Notes: generated by a model from the letters alone, not told the origin. A DNA stretch of 64,000 nt from Murinocardiopsis flavida (GCF_003014485.1 NZ_PYGA01000006.1:62001-126000); one strand, 5' to 3'; counted from the stretch's first letter, positions 43,037 through 52,514 are shown. A program made the numbers and translations.

Positions 43037-44415
43037 CCGCCGCCCGCCCCACACCGCTGCTCGTCCTCGACGTCGTCGGACTCACCCCCCGGCTCCTCGC
43101 CCACATGCCGCGCCTCGCCGCCATGGCCGCCCCCGGGTTCACCGCCAGCCTCGACCCCGTCCTGCCCGCCGTGACCTGCACCGTGCAGTCCACCCTGCTC
43201 ACCGGGGAGCACCCCAGCGGCCACGGCATCGTCGGCAACGGCTGGTACTTCCGCGACCTCGGCGAGGTCCACCTGTGGCGGCAGCACAACCGCCTCGTCG
43301 GCGGCGAGAAGGTGTGGCAGGCCGCGCGGCGCGCCTTCGGCGACTACACCGTCGCCAACGTGTGCTGGTGGTACGCCATGGGCGCCGACACCGACTGGAC
43401 CGTGACCCCGCGGCCCGTCTACTACGCCGACGGCCGCAAGGAACCCGACTGCTACACCCGCCCGCCGAGCCTGCACGGCGAACTCACCGCCGCCCTCGGC
43501 GGCTTCCCCCTCTTCACCTACTGGGGGCCCACCGCGGGGATCACGTCGTCCCGGTGGATCGCCGGCGCCACCCGCCGCATCATGCGCACCAAGCGCCCCG
43601 ACCTGACACTGGCCTACCTGCCGCACCTCGACTACGACCTCCAGCGGTACGGCCCCGGCGACCCGCGCGCCGCGCGCGCCGCCGCGGAACTCGACGGGGT
43701 CATCGCCCCGCTGCTCGCCACGGCCGCCGACCAGGGCGCCACCGTCGTCGCCCTCTCCGAGTACGGCATCACCGACGCCGACCACCCCGTCGACGTCAAC
43801 CGCGCCCTGCGCCACGCCGGGCTCCTGGAGGTCTACACCCAGGACGGCATGGAGTACCTCGACCCCTGGGCGTCGCGCGCGTTCGCGGTCGCCGACCACC
43901 AGGTCGCCCACATCTACGTCGCCGACCCCGCCGACCTGCCCGCCGCGCGCGCCGCGCTGGAGGGCCTCACCGGGGTCGCGGAGGTCCTCGACGACGCGGG
44001 CAAGGCCACCCACGGGCTCGACCACGAACGCTCCGGCGAACTCGTCGCCATCGCGGCACCCCGCTCCTGGTTCACCTACTACTACTGGCTCGACGACGCC
44101 CGCGCCCCCGACTTCGCCCCGATGGTGGAGATCCACCGCAAACCCGGCTACGACCCGGCGGAGCTCGCCATGGACCCCGAGGACCGCACCGCCAAGGCGC
44201 GCGCCGCACTGGCGCTGGCCCGCAAGAAGACCGGGATGCGGTACCGCATGGACGTGGTCCCCACCCACGGCCGCGGCGTCCGCGGCAGCCACGGCCGCCT
44301 GCCCGCCGACCCCGCCGACGGCCCTGTCCTGCTCTGCTCCGACCCCGCCCCCGCCAAGGACGCCTTCCACGCCACCGAGGTGAAGTCCCTCCTCCTCCGC
44401 CTCGCCGGAGCCTGA
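43033..44415 (+). CDS. eboF: Type I phosphodiesterase/nucleotide pyrophosphatase-like protein, EboF-like
   Basis: A 460-aa alkaline-phosphatase-superfamily protein from ATG 43033, coupled to eboE (ATGA). Zinc-site Asp13 (VLDVVGL), the nucleophile region LPAVTCTVQSTLLTGEHPSGHGI aligns with the NPP motif so that Thr48 is the nucleophile, LPHLDYDLQRYGP and SEYGITDADHPVD provide further metal ligands, and HGRGVRGSHG the final one. It may cleave a phosphodiester or pyrophosphate in the lipid-linked or nucleotide-linked product. No signal peptide. Last gene of the cluster. Confidence 0.87.
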   Translation: MTAARPTPLLVLDVVGLTPRLLAHMPRLAAMAAPGFTASLDPVLPAVTCTVQSTLLTGEHPSGHGIVGNGWYFRDLGEVHLWRQHNRLVGGEKVWQAARRAFGDYTVANVCWWYAMGADTDWTVTPRPVYYADGRKEPDCYTRPPSLHGELTAALGGFPLFTYWGPTAGITSSRWIAGATRRIMRTKRPDLTLAYLPHLDYDLQRYGPGDPRAARAAAELDGVIAPLLATAADQGATVVALSEYGITDADHPVDVNRALRHAGLLEVYTQDGMEYLDPWASRAFAVADHQVAHIYVADPADLPAARAALEGLTGVAEVLDDAGKATHGLDHERSGELVAIAAPRSWFTYYYWLDDARAPDFAPMVEIHRKPGYDPAELAMDPEDRTAKARAALALARKKTGMRYRMDVVPTHGRGVRGSHGRLPADPADGPVLLCSDPAPAKDAFHATEVKSLLLRLAGA

Positions 44416-44428
44416 CCCGGCCCCGCCG

Positions 44429-44474
44429 CCGCCCGGCGGGCGGGCCCCGACGTCGGGGCCCGCCCGCCGGGCGG
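44429..44474. terminator. 46-bp perfect palindrome between convergent operons
   Basis: Left arm 44429-44451 and right arm 44452-44474 are exact inverse complements with no loop bases (centre GGCCCCGAC-GTCGGGGCC). It lies between the EboF-like gene and the convergent ABC permease gene. It has no U-tract; its size and position fit a bidirectional terminator or a 3'-end protecting structure. Confidence 0.7.
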
Positions 44475-44493
44475 ATCGGCGTTCGGCCGGCGG

Positions 44494-45336
44494 TCAGCCC
44501 TTGACGGCTCCGGCGGTGAGGCCGGCGACCACGGACCGGCGGAACACCAGGGCCAGGATCGCGATGGGCGCCGTCACCGCGACCGCCGCCGCGAACAGGG
44601 TGCCGTAGGGCACCTCGAACACCGTGCCGAACAGCGCCATGCCCACCGGGATCGTGCGGAACCCCTCCTGGGAGTTGAAGGTCAGCGCCATGAGGAACTC
44701 CATCCACGTCGCGGTGAACGTGAACACGCCCGCCGTGAACAGGCCCGGCCGCACCTGCGGCAGGATCACCTGGAGCACCGTGCGCACCGGCGAGCAGCCG
44801 TCGATGCTGGCGGCGTCCTCCAGGCCGCGCGGCACGCTCAGCATGTAGTTGCGCAGGATCCAGATCGCGAACGGCAGGTTGAACGCCACATACGGGATGA
44901 TCAGCGCCGGGTAGGAGTTCAGCAGGCCCAGCTGGCGCTGCATCAGATACAGCGGGACCAGCACCGCGATCGCCGGGTACACGGAGATGATCAGCAGCGC
45001 GACCATCACCGGGCCGCGCCCGCGCATCGGCGTGCGCGCCAGCGCGTACCCCGCGAACGTCGCCAGCGACAGCACGATGACCGTCGCCACCGCGCACACC
45101 AGCACGCTGTTCAGCATGTAGGTGGCGAACCCGCCGGCGAACGCGTCGCCGTAGTTCTGCCCCGTCGGCGCCTTCGGCACCGCGCCCGGCGGCACCGCGC
45201 TGATCTCCTCGGGCGGCTTGAACGAGTTCATCACCAGCCAGTACAGCGGCATCGCGGTGAGCACCACCATCACCAGCGCACCGCCGTTGACCGGGTTGAC
45301 GACCCGGCGCCAACCGCGCCTCTCGCGAGTCCTCAC
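44494..45336 (-). CDS. Alpha-glucoside/trehalose-type ABC transporter permease (MalG type)
   Basis: 280 aa from GTG 45334-45336, with GGGAGGAAG upstream and a GTGA overlap with the preceding permease stop. Six transmembrane segments, EAA motif EDAASIDGCSPVRTVLQVILPQV (about 182-204), C-terminal VAGLTAGAVKG. It completes the importer with the 45333 permease and 46337 binding protein. No ATPase in the operon; MsiK-type ATPase at 26608 is the likely partner. Confidence 0.9.
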   Translation of the reverse strand: MRTRERRGWRRVVNPVNGGALVMVVLTAMPLYWLVMNSFKPPEEISAVPPGAVPKAPTGQNYGDAFAGGFATYMLNSVLVCAVATVIVLSLATFAGYALARTPMRGRGPVMVALLIISVYPAIAVLVPLYLMQRQLGLLNSYPALIIPYVAFNLPFAIWILRNYMLSVPRGLEDAASIDGCSPVRTVLQVILPQVRPGLFTAGVFTFTATWMEFLMALTFNSQEGFRTIPVGMALFGTVFEVPYGTLFAAAVAVTAPIAILALVFRRSVVAGLTAGAVKG

Positions 45337-46340
45337 GACACTTCCTCCCGTCCCACCTGGGCCTTGAACGAACGCAGGAACAGCAGGCACGCGCCCGTGA
45401 CGAGCAGCCCGGTGGCGGTCGCGACCGCGGCACCGGGGCCGATGTTGAGGTCCTGGAACAGGACCTTGTACCCCATGACCGCCAGCGACTGCGTCGCCGT
45501 GCCCGGCCCGCCGCCGGTGAGCACGAACGGCAGGTCGAACAGCCCGAACGCCTGGAGGATGCGGAACAGGATCGCCACCGCGATGGTCGCCCGCAGCTGC
45601 GGCAGCGTGACCTGCCAGAACGTCTTCCAGGCGTTGGCGCCGTCGACCTCGGCCGCCTCGTAGACGTCCTGCGGGAGCATGACCAGCCCCGCCAGGACGA
45701 TGATCGCGACGAACGGGGTGGTCTTCCAGATGTCGGCCACCATCATGGCGGTGATCGCCGGCACCGGCTCGCCCAGGATCAGCGGGGTCGACCCGGTGAT
45801 CCCCTCCAGCGCCCACGTGGCGACACCGAAGCTGGAGTTGTAGATGTAGCCCCAGAGCTGCGCCGACACCACGGTGATCATCGACCAGGGGATGAGCATC
45901 AGCGCCATCATCCAGCCGCGCCCCGTGGTCAGCCGCTCCATCACCAGCGCCGCCAGCGTGCCCAGCACCAGCTCCACGGCCACCGTGATGACCGTGTAGA
46001 GGACGGTGAAGCCCAGCGCGTAGTAGAAGTCCTGCGAGGCGAACAGCGCCACGTAGTTGTCGAAGGTCATCGACTCCACGACGAAGCCGTCGTAGCCGAT
46101 GCGCACCCGCGAGAAGCTCAGCACCAGCGAGTACATGATCGGGAAGATCGTGATGAGCCCGATGACGACCAGCGACGGCGCGGTGAACAGCCAGCCGATC
46201 CTGGCCATGCGCCGCTCCATGGCGTCGCGCGGTCCGCTGAACGCCGGGCGGCGCGCGCCGCCCCGCCCCTTGTCGTGCGCCCCGCCGCGCTGCGGCGGGA
46301 CCGTCGCCGCCGCAGTGGGGGCCTTCTCGGTGGAACTCAC
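45333..46340 (-). CDS. Alpha-glucoside/trehalose-type ABC transporter permease (MalF type)
   Basis: 335 aa from GTG 46338-46340, overlapping the binding-protein stop by 4 bp. A 45-residue charged N-terminus leads into six transmembrane segments. EAA motif EAAEVDGANAWKTFWQVTLPQL (about 232-253). The normal-size periplasmic loop contrasts with the enlarged loop in the permease at 28974. Trehalose/maltose-type (ThuF/SugA-like) by overall pattern. Confidence 0.9.
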   Translation of the reverse strand: MSSTEKAPTAAATVPPQRGGAHDKGRGGARRPAFSGPRDAMERRMARIGWLFTAPSLVVIGLITIFPIMYSLVLSFSRVRIGYDGFVVESMTFDNYVALFASQDFYYALGFTVLYTVITVAVELVLGTLAALVMERLTTGRGWMMALMLIPWSMITVVSAQLWGYIYNSSFGVATWALEGITGSTPLILGEPVPAITAMMVADIWKTTPFVAIIVLAGLVMLPQDVYEAAEVDGANAWKTFWQVTLPQLRATIAVAILFRILQAFGLFDLPFVLTGGGPGTATQSLAVMGYKVLFQDLNIGPGAAVATATGLLVTGACLLFLRSFKAQVGREEVS

Positions 46341-47671
46341 AGGGCAGCCCCCTCATGGGCGGTCCGCATCCCGGCCGCCATCTCGGCGACGGCGGCGTCG
46401 GTGTCGCCGCGCCCGCCCGACACCACCAGCGGGTTGGCGTTGGTGTACACGGCCTTGCTGATCTGCGGGTAGCGCGGCGACTGCGAGGGCCGCACCACGA
46501 ACTGCGCGTCGGCCGACAACCCGAAGGTCGGGTTGTCCTGCCCCGTGACCTCCGGGTCCGCCAGCACCGACGACAGCGGCGGCGTGTACGGCGAAGTGGT
46601 CGCCATGATCGTCTGCGCCTCCTCCTGCGCGACCCAGCGGGCGAAGGCGACCGACGCCCCCAGGTTGCGGGTGTGCGGGTTGACGTAGTTGTGCCAGCCG
46701 CCCAGCGTCGACAGGCCGCGGCGCTCTCCGCCGTCGAAGCGCGGCCGCAGGACCGCGCCGACCTTGCCCGACACCGCGGAGTCGGCGCCGTTGGCGGCGC
46801 CCCAGGCGTAGGACCAGTTGCGCAGGAACGCGGCCTGCCCGCTGGAGAACGCGGTCATCGACTGCTCCTCGGCGAAGGTGCCGACCCCCGCGGGGCTGAC
46901 CCCGCTGGAGACCAGGCCGGCCATGAACTCCATGGCGCGCCGGCCCGCCGCGGAGTCGACCGTGACCTCCGTTGCGGCCTCGTTCATCAGCGAGCCCCCC
47001 GCGTCGGCGAGGAACTCGGTGAAGTTGCAGGTGATCGGCTCGGCCGAGGCGCCCTGCCAGACGAAGCCGTAGCGGACGTCCCCCGCCTTCGTGAGCTTCA
47101 GGGCGATGTCGCTGACCTGCTCCCAGGTCTCCGGCGGGTCGAAACCGTGCTTGTCGAGCAGGTCCTTGCGGTAGTAGAGGAACGAGATGTCCACGTACAT
47201 CGGGAACGCGTACGCGCTGCCCTCGTAGCTCACCGCCGTCGAGACGGGGTCGGGGTAGCCCGACCAGAACTCCTTCTCCCCCGCGACCTCGCCCAGCGGC
47301 TGCGCCAGCGAGTTGTAGGCGAACTGCGCCGGCCAGGTGCAGTCGCCGAGGAACACGTCGGGCGAAGTGGCCCCGCTGGCGATCTGGGTGGTGAGGGTCG
47401 TGCGGCGCACGTCCGTGGTCGGGGGGACGTCGACCAGGTTGACCGTGATGGTGGGGAAGCGGTTCTGGAACGCGGTCACGAGGGTGCGCCGCAGGTCCTT
47501 GCCGTCGTTGTCGGCCAGCACCTGCGAGATCCAGTCGATGGTCACCGGACGGTCGGGGATCTCGGCGGCGAGCGCGTCGCGCGCCTGCCCTGTTCCGGAC
47601 GAGCATCCCGCGAGCGACGCGGCCGCGAGCGCGGCTCCCCCACCGAGTAGCGCTCTGCGCGAGAGGTCCAT
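46337..47671 (-). CDS. ABC transporter substrate-binding lipoprotein, alpha-glucoside/trehalose type
   Basis: 444 aa from ATG 47669-47671. The leader MDLSRRALLGGG has a twin-arginine-like RR and ends in the lipobox LAGC (Cys23), so export may be Tat- or Sec-dependent. Mature features: VTAFQNRFPTITVNLVDVPPTTDVRRTTLTTQIASGATSPDVFLGDCTWPAQFA and AFPMYVDISFLYYRKDLLDKHGF, the layout of trehalose/maltose-binding proteins (ThuE/LpqY-like). It is divergent from a GH13 alpha-glucosidase, so an alpha-glucoside such as trehalose, maltose or isomaltose is likely. Confidence 0.9.
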   Translation of the reverse strand: MDLSRRALLGGGAALAAASLAGCSSGTGQARDALAAEIPDRPVTIDWISQVLADNDGKDLRRTLVTAFQNRFPTITVNLVDVPPTTDVRRTTLTTQIASGATSPDVFLGDCTWPAQFAYNSLAQPLGEVAGEKEFWSGYPDPVSTAVSYEGSAYAFPMYVDISFLYYRKDLLDKHGFDPPETWEQVSDIALKLTKAGDVRYGFVWQGASAEPITCNFTEFLADAGGSLMNEAATEVTVDSAAGRRAMEFMAGLVSSGVSPAGVGTFAEEQSMTAFSSGQAAFLRNWSYAWGAANGADSAVSGKVGAVLRPRFDGGERRGLSTLGGWHNYVNPHTRNLGASVAFARWVAQEEAQTIMATTSPYTPPLSSVLADPEVTGQDNPTFGLSADAQFVVRPSQSPRYPQISKAVYTNANPLVVSGGRGDTDAAVAEMAAGMRTAHEGAAL

Positions 47672-47709
47672 GCCGTCTCCTTGCTCGGGACGTTGGGGTG
47701 GCGAATGCC

Positions 47710-47723
47710 TGAGAACGTTGCCA
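47710..47723. promoter_or_regulatory. LacI-type operator candidate upstream of the ABC operon
   Basis: TGAGAACGTTGCCA fits the TGnnAACGTTnnCA pattern of LacI-family operators with a central CpG, 39 bp before the binding-protein start codon. A TTGACC (-35, minus strand, 47739-47744) lies just upstream, so the site would cover the promoter. No LacI-family gene is in the window. Confidence 0.5.
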
Positions 47724-47804
47724 CTAGTAGTGTGATGTGGTCAACACTCATTCGACAATGCTCAGCTCCGCGACCACGTTTTGCCCGTCTCCGAGATGAG
47801 ATCG

Positions 47805-47869
47805 TTGCCAATCGGACGACTTCCTGCGTACTATCCGGGCGGAAATGACCCCGTGATCGGACGACTCCC
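47805..47869 (+). promoter_or_regulatory. Alpha-glucosidase promoter with a direct-repeat operator candidate
   Basis: TTGCCA (47805-47810), 18-bp spacer, TACTAT (47829-47834) form a good promoter for the 47880 gene. The 14-bp word ATCGGACGACTTCC (47811-47824) fills the spacer, and ATCGGACGACTCCC (47856-47869) recurs 45 bp downstream, just before the ribosome-binding site, with one mismatch. Two copies one to the promoter and one to the leader suggest a regulator binding site; the regulator is not adjacent. Confidence 0.55.
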
Positions 47870-47879
47870 GAGGGAGAGC

Positions 47880-49538
47880 ATGGCTGACACCGGCTCCGCA
47901 CAGGACCACTGGTGGCGCGACGCCGTCATCTACCAGATCTACCCGCGCAGCTTCGGCGACGCCGACGGCGACGGCATCGGCGACATCCCCGGCATCACCG
48001 ACCGGATCGACCACCTCGCGGCGCTGGGCGTCGACGCCGTCTGGCTGTCGCCGTTCTACCCCTCGCCCCTCGCCGACGGCGGCTACGACGTCGCCGACTT
48101 CCGCGGCGTCGACCCCCTCCTCGGCACCCTCGGCGACTTCGACGCGCTGGTCGCCGCCGCGCACGCCCGCGGCATCCGGGTGATCATCGACATCGTCCCC
48201 AACCACACCTCCGAAGAGCACCCCTGGTTCGTCGAGGCGCTGAACTCCCCTCCGGGCTCCGCCGCGCGCGAGCGCTACGTCTTCCGCGACGGCAAGGGCC
48301 CCGACGGCGCCGAGCCGCCCAGCGGCTGGCAGTCCCGCTTCGGCGGGCCCACCTGGACCCGGCTGCCCGACGGCCAGTGGTACCTGCATCTGTTCGCCAG
48401 GGAGCAGCCCGACCTCAACTGGGCCAACCCCGAGGTGCGCGCGGAGTTCCTCGACATCCTCCGGTTCTGGAGCGACCGCGGCGTCGACGGCTTCCGTATC
48501 GACGTCGCCGCCGCCCTCGCGAAGGACCTCTCCGAGCCGCTGCGCGAGATCGTGCAGACCCCCGACGGCAGCGGGCTGGACGAGATGCGGGCGAACCCCG
48601 ATCACCCCTTCCTCGACCGCCCGGAGATCCACGACATCTACCGCGAGTGGCGCCGGGTGTTCGACTCCTACGACCCGCCGCGGGTCGCGGTCGCCGAGGC
48701 GTGGCTGCCCAGCCACCGCCAGCTCCACTACGTGCGCGCCGACGAACTCCACCAGGCGTTCAACTTCGAGTTCCTGCGCTGCCCCTGGGACGCCGACGCG
48801 CTGCGCGACGTGATCACCACCAGCGTCGACGACGCGTCGTCGGTGGGCACGGTCGCCACCTGGGTGCGCTCCAACCACGACGTGGTGCGGACACCCTCGG
48901 CGCTCGGCCTGCCCCGCGGCACCGACCTCGCCGCGTGGCTCATGACCGACGGCACCGAGCCGCCCCTCGACCTCGAACGGGGGCTGCGCCGGGCGCGGGC
49001 CATCGCCCTGCTCCAGTTCGGCCTGCCCGGGTCCAACTACGTCTACCAGGGCGAGGAACTCGGCCTGCCCGAGGTCGCCGACCTACCCCCCGAGGTCCTC
49101 CAGGACCCCAAGTGGGAGCGGACCGGGCACACGGTCAAGGGCCGCGACGGCTGCCGCGTGCCGCTGCCGTGGGACACGCAGGGGCCCTCGCTGGGCTTCG
49201 GCGCGGCCCTCGGGTGGCTCCCGCAGCCCGCCGGCTGGGGCGGCCTCTCCGTCGCGGCGCAGACCGGCGACCCCGACTCCACCCTGGAGCTGTTCCGCGG
49301 CGCGATCCGGCTGCGGCGCACGCTGATCGGCGCGGGCGCCGGCGAGTCCTTCGCCTGGGACGCCGACACCGACAAGGGCGACCTGCTCGCGTTCACCCGC
49401 GGGGAGCACTGGCTGGTGCTCACCAACACCGGGGCGGAACCGGTGGCGCTGCCGGACGGCGAGGTGCTGCTCGCCAGCGGCCCGCTCGACAACGGGGCGC
49501 TGCCGGGCGACACGTCCGTGTGGCTGCGCCGTCCATGA
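47880..49538 (+). CDS. Glycoside hydrolase family 13 alpha-glucosidase (oligo-1,6-glucosidase-like)
   Basis: 552 aa from ATG 47880 with GGGAGAG upstream; longer in-frame starts are rejected because they would lie in the promoter. GH13 motifs: [14 protein letters not shown] (about 104-117), nucleophile Asp208 in [10 protein letters not shown], acid/base Glu273 in AVAEAW, and NHD (332-334). No signal peptide, so it acts in the cytoplasm on oligosaccharides brought in by the divergent ABC transporter, releasing glucose from alpha-1,4 or alpha-1,6 linked or trehalose-like substrates. The last 70 residues form the C-terminal beta domain. Confidence 0.9.
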   Translation: MADTGSAQDHWWRDAVIYQIYPRSFGDADGDGIGDIPGITDRIDHLAALGVDAVWLSPFYPSPLADGGYDVADFRGVDPLLGTLGDFDALVAAAHARGIRVIIDIVPNHTSEEHPWFVEALNSPPGSAARERYVFRDGKGPDGAEPPSGWQSRFGGPTWTRLPDGQWYLHLFAREQPDLNWANPEVRAEFLDILRFWSDRGVDGFRIDVAAALAKDLSEPLREIVQTPDGSGLDEMRANPDHPFLDRPEIHDIYREWRRVFDSYDPPRVAVAEAWLPSHRQLHYVRADELHQAFNFEFLRCPWDADALRDVITTSVDDASSVGTVATWVRSNHDVVRTPSALGLPRGTDLAAWLMTDGTEPPLDLERGLRRARAIALLQFGLPGSNYVYQGEELGLPEVADLPPEVLQDPKWERTGHTVKGRDGCRVPLPWDTQGPSLGFGAALGWLPQPAGWGGLSVAAQTGDPDSTLELFRGAIRLRRTLIGAGAGESFAWDADTDKGDLLAFTRGEHWLVLTNTGAEPVALPDGEVLLASGPLDNGALPGDTSVWLRRP

Positions 49539-49561
49539 CAACGGCGGCCATCTTGTAGATC

Positions 49562-49604
49562 AAAAAAGCGTGCCGGGCGCGGGCGGCCACCGCCCGCGCC
49601 CGGC
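49562..49604 (-). terminator. Intrinsic terminator of the helicase gene
   Basis: Perfect 15-bp stem (49572-49586 and 49590-49604, GCCGGGCGCGGGCGG and inverse) with loop CCA. On the minus strand the stem is followed after 4 nt by six T residues (plus-strand A run 49562-49567). It lies just past the helicase stop and is the best terminator in the window. Confidence 0.85.
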
Positions 49605-49610
49605 GCGCGC

Positions 49611-52466
49611 TCAGCCCACCGACGAGTACGCCACGACCCCCCGCCGCACCGAATCGATGGCCGTCCGCGCCTTGGCGCGCACCCCGCCCGACTCCGGCGC
49701 CGCCCCGGCGATCTGGCCGAGGATGTCGACCAGCTGCTTCGCGGCCCGCACGAAGTCGCCCGCCGACATCTCGGCCTCGAACAGGATCCGGTCGAGCTCG
49801 TCGCCGCGCGCCCACCGGTAGGCGATCCACACGAAGCCGAGGTCGGGCTCGCGCAGGAACGCCACCTTGTGGTCGCGCTCGGTCTCGTGCAGGTCGCCCC
49901 ACAGCCGCGCCATCTCGGTGAGCGTGGCGTCGACGGCGCCCTCGGGCACCCGCGGGTGCGCGGGGTCGCTCCGCCGCGACTCGTACACCAGCGCCGACGC
50001 GCACGCCGCCAGCTCCATCGGGCTGAGGTCCTCCCACAGGCCCCGCCGCAGGCTCTCGGCCGCGAGGAGGTCCAACTCGGAGTACAGCTTGGCGAGGCGC
50101 CCGCCTTCGTCGGTGACCGTGTCGCCGTCGAGGTAGCCGAGGTCGTCGAGCACCCCGCACACCCGGTCGAAGGTGCGCGCGATGACGTGGGAGCGCCCCT
50201 CCACCTGGCGGCGCAGCCCCTCCGTCTCCCTGCCGAGCCGGAAGTACCGCTCGCTCCACCGCGCGTGGTCCTCGCGCTCGGCGCAGCCGTGGCACGGGTG
50301 CGCCCGCAGCTCCCTGCGCAGCCGCGCGATCTCGGCGTCCTCGCCCTTGTCGCCGCCGCCCTTGCGCGCGTGCTCCGGGCCGACCTCGTTGACCTTCGCC
50401 TTCAGCGTCGACGCGAGATCGCGGCGGGCCTGGGCCGAACGCGCCGAGAAGTTCTTCGGGATCCGCATGCGCCCCACCGGCTCGGGCGGCACCGGGAAGT
50501 CGGCGCCGTTCACCCGCTTGGCCTGCCGGCTCATCGTCAGCACGAACGGGGTGGGGTCCTCGTGGTCGCGTACACCCGGGTCGAGCACCACGGCGAAGCC
50601 CGTGTGCCGCCCCGACGGGATGCGGATGATGTCGCCCGGCCGCAGCCGCGCCAGCGCCTCCAGCGCCTCCTTGCGCCGCCGCGCGCCCTTGCTCTTCGCC
50701 GCCTGGGCCTCGCGGTCGCCGATCTCGCGGCGCAGCGCCGCGTACTCCATGAAGTCGCCCAGGTGGCACTGTGCCGCCTCGGCGTAGCCGGCCAGCGCCT
50801 CCTCGTGCTTGCGCAGCCGCTTCACCAGCCCCACCACGGCGCGGTCGGCCTGGAACTGCGCGAAGGACGCCTCCAGCATCGACCGGCTCCGCTCGCGCCC
50901 CACCTGCCCGACCAGGTTCACCGCCATGTTGTACGACGGCTGGAAACTGGAGTTCAGCGGGTAGGTGCGGGTGCTCGCCAGCCCCGCCACCGCGCCGGGG
51001 TCGGTCCCCGGCTGCCACACCACCACCGCGTGGCCCTCGACGTCGATCCCCCGGCGCCCCGCGCGGCCCGTGAGCTGCGTGTACTCCCCCGGTGTCAGGG
51101 CGGCGTGGGTCTCGCCGTTCCACTTGTCGAGCTTCTCGATGACCACCGTGCGCGCCGGCATGTTGATGCCCAGCGCCAGCGTCTCCGTCGCGAACACGGC
51201 CCGGATCAGCCCGCGGGAGAACAGGGTCTCCACGACCTCCTTGAACGACGGCAGCAGGCCGGCGTGGTGCGCCGCCACGCCCTTCTCCAGCGCGGCCAGC
51301 CACTGGTGGAAGCCCAGCACCTTGAGGTCGGCCCGCGGGATGTCGGCGCACTGGCGCTCGGCGTACTCGCGGATCTCCGCGGCCTCGGCGTCGCTGGTCA
51401 GCCGCAGCCCCGGCGACACGCACTGGCGCACGGCGTCGTCGCACCCGGCCCGGCTGAAGATGAACATGATCGCCGGGAGCAGCCCTTCGCGGTCGAGCTC
51501 CGACACGATCTGCACCCGGTTCGGCGGCACGAACTTCGACCGCGGCCGCGGCGCCGACCGCGCCCGCGACTGCGGGTGGCGGCGGCGGTGCGCCAACTGG
51601 GTCGCCCGGTCGTCCTCCTCGGCCAGCCGGACCAGCCGCGGATTCACCCGCAGCCGCTCGCCGTTGACCTCCATCACCGGGCCCTTGTCGGTGCCCGAGC
51701 GCTCGCGCCGGCGCTTGCGCCGCTTCCCGTCGCCGCCGCCGTCATCGCCACCGTCGCCGTCATCGCCGCCGTCGGCCGCCGGGCGGTCCGCGACGAACAG
51801 GTCCTGCATCCGGTTGCCGGTCATGACGTGCTGCCACAGCGGCACCGGCCGGGTCTCGTCGACGATGACCGAGGTGTCGCCGCGCACCTGCTGCAACCAC
51901 TGGCCGAACTCCTCGGCGTTGGACACCGTCGCCGAAAGCGCCACCATCCGCACCGACTCCGGCAGGTGGATGATGACCTCCTCCCACACGGCGCCGCGGA
52001 AGCGGTCGGCGAGGTAGTGCACCTCGTCCATGACCACGAACGCCAGCCCCGCCAGGGTGTGCGACCCGGCGTAGAGCATGTTGCGCAGCACCTCGGTGGT
52101 CATGACCACGATGGGCGCCTCGCCGTTGACGCTGTTGTCGCCGGTGAGCAGGCCGACGTTCTCGGGGCCGTACCGCTTCACCAGGTCGTTGAACTTCTGG
52201 TTGGACAGCGCCTTGATGGGGGTGGTGTAGAAGCACTTGTGCCCCTCGGCCAGCGCGAGGTGCACGGCGAACTCGCCGACGACGGTCTTGCCCGACCCGG
52301 TGGGCGCCGCCACCAGCACGCCGTGGCCCGACTCCAGCGCCTTGCACGCGCGGACCTGGAAGCCGTCGAAGGTGAACCCGTACAGGCTCTGGAAATCCTC
52401 GATCGCGGCGCTCGTCTCGGAGGCGCGGCGGCGGAACTCGGCGTAGCGCGCTGCGGGTGTGCTCAT
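49611..52466 (-). CDS. helY: DEAD/DEAH-box Ski2-like RNA helicase, HelY type
   Basis: 951 aa from ATG 52464-52466. Walker A AAPTGSGKT (53-61), motif II DEVH (147-150), motif III SAT (178-180), motif VI QLTGRAGRRG; C-terminal DSHCT-like domain (RMARLWGDLHETERDHKVAF). This matches mycobacterial HelY and plant/yeast Ski2/Mtr4-like helicases that feed RNA to exonucleases. An acidic Gly/Asp run followed by Lys/Arg-rich residues (232-256) forms a linker between RecA domains and is low complexity. Downstream of the tat and diacylglycerol-kinase genes, as in other actinobacteria. Confidence 0.92.
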   Translation of the reverse strand: MSTPAARYAEFRRRASETSAAIEDFQSLYGFTFDGFQVRACKALESGHGVLVAAPTGSGKTVVGEFAVHLALAEGHKCFYTTPIKALSNQKFNDLVKRYGPENVGLLTGDNSVNGEAPIVVMTTEVLRNMLYAGSHTLAGLAFVVMDEVHYLADRFRGAVWEEVIIHLPESVRMVALSATVSNAEEFGQWLQQVRGDTSVIVDETRPVPLWQHVMTGNRMQDLFVADRPAADGGDDGDGGDDGGGDGKRRKRRRERSGTDKGPVMEVNGERLRVNPRLVRLAEEDDRATQLAHRRRHPQSRARSAPRPRSKFVPPNRVQIVSELDREGLLPAIMFIFSRAGCDDAVRQCVSPGLRLTSDAEAAEIREYAERQCADIPRADLKVLGFHQWLAALEKGVAAHHAGLLPSFKEVVETLFSRGLIRAVFATETLALGINMPARTVVIEKLDKWNGETHAALTPGEYTQLTGRAGRRGIDVEGHAVVVWQPGTDPGAVAGLASTRTYPLNSSFQPSYNMAVNLVGQVGRERSRSMLEASFAQFQADRAVVGLVKRLRKHEEALAGYAEAAQCHLGDFMEYAALRREIGDREAQAAKSKGARRRKEALEALARLRPGDIIRIPSGRHTGFAVVLDPGVRDHEDPTPFVLTMSRQAKRVNGADFPVPPEPVGRMRIPKNFSARSAQARRDLASTLKAKVNEVGPEHARKGGGDKGEDAEIARLRRELRAHPCHGCAEREDHARWSERYFRLGRETEGLRRQVEGRSHVIARTFDRVCGVLDDLGYLDGDTVTDEGGRLAKLYSELDLLAAESLRRGLWEDLSPMELAACASALVYESRRSDPAHPRVPEGAVDATLTEMARLWGDLHETERDHKVAFLREPDLGFVWIAYRWARGDELDRILFEAEMSAGDFVRAAKQLVDILGQIAGAAPESGGVRAKARTAIDSVRRGVVAYSSVG

Positions 52467-52514
52467 ATGCACCAAGCGTAGAGCGTTGCGCTCAGTGACT
52501 CCGACGGCGGCGCG

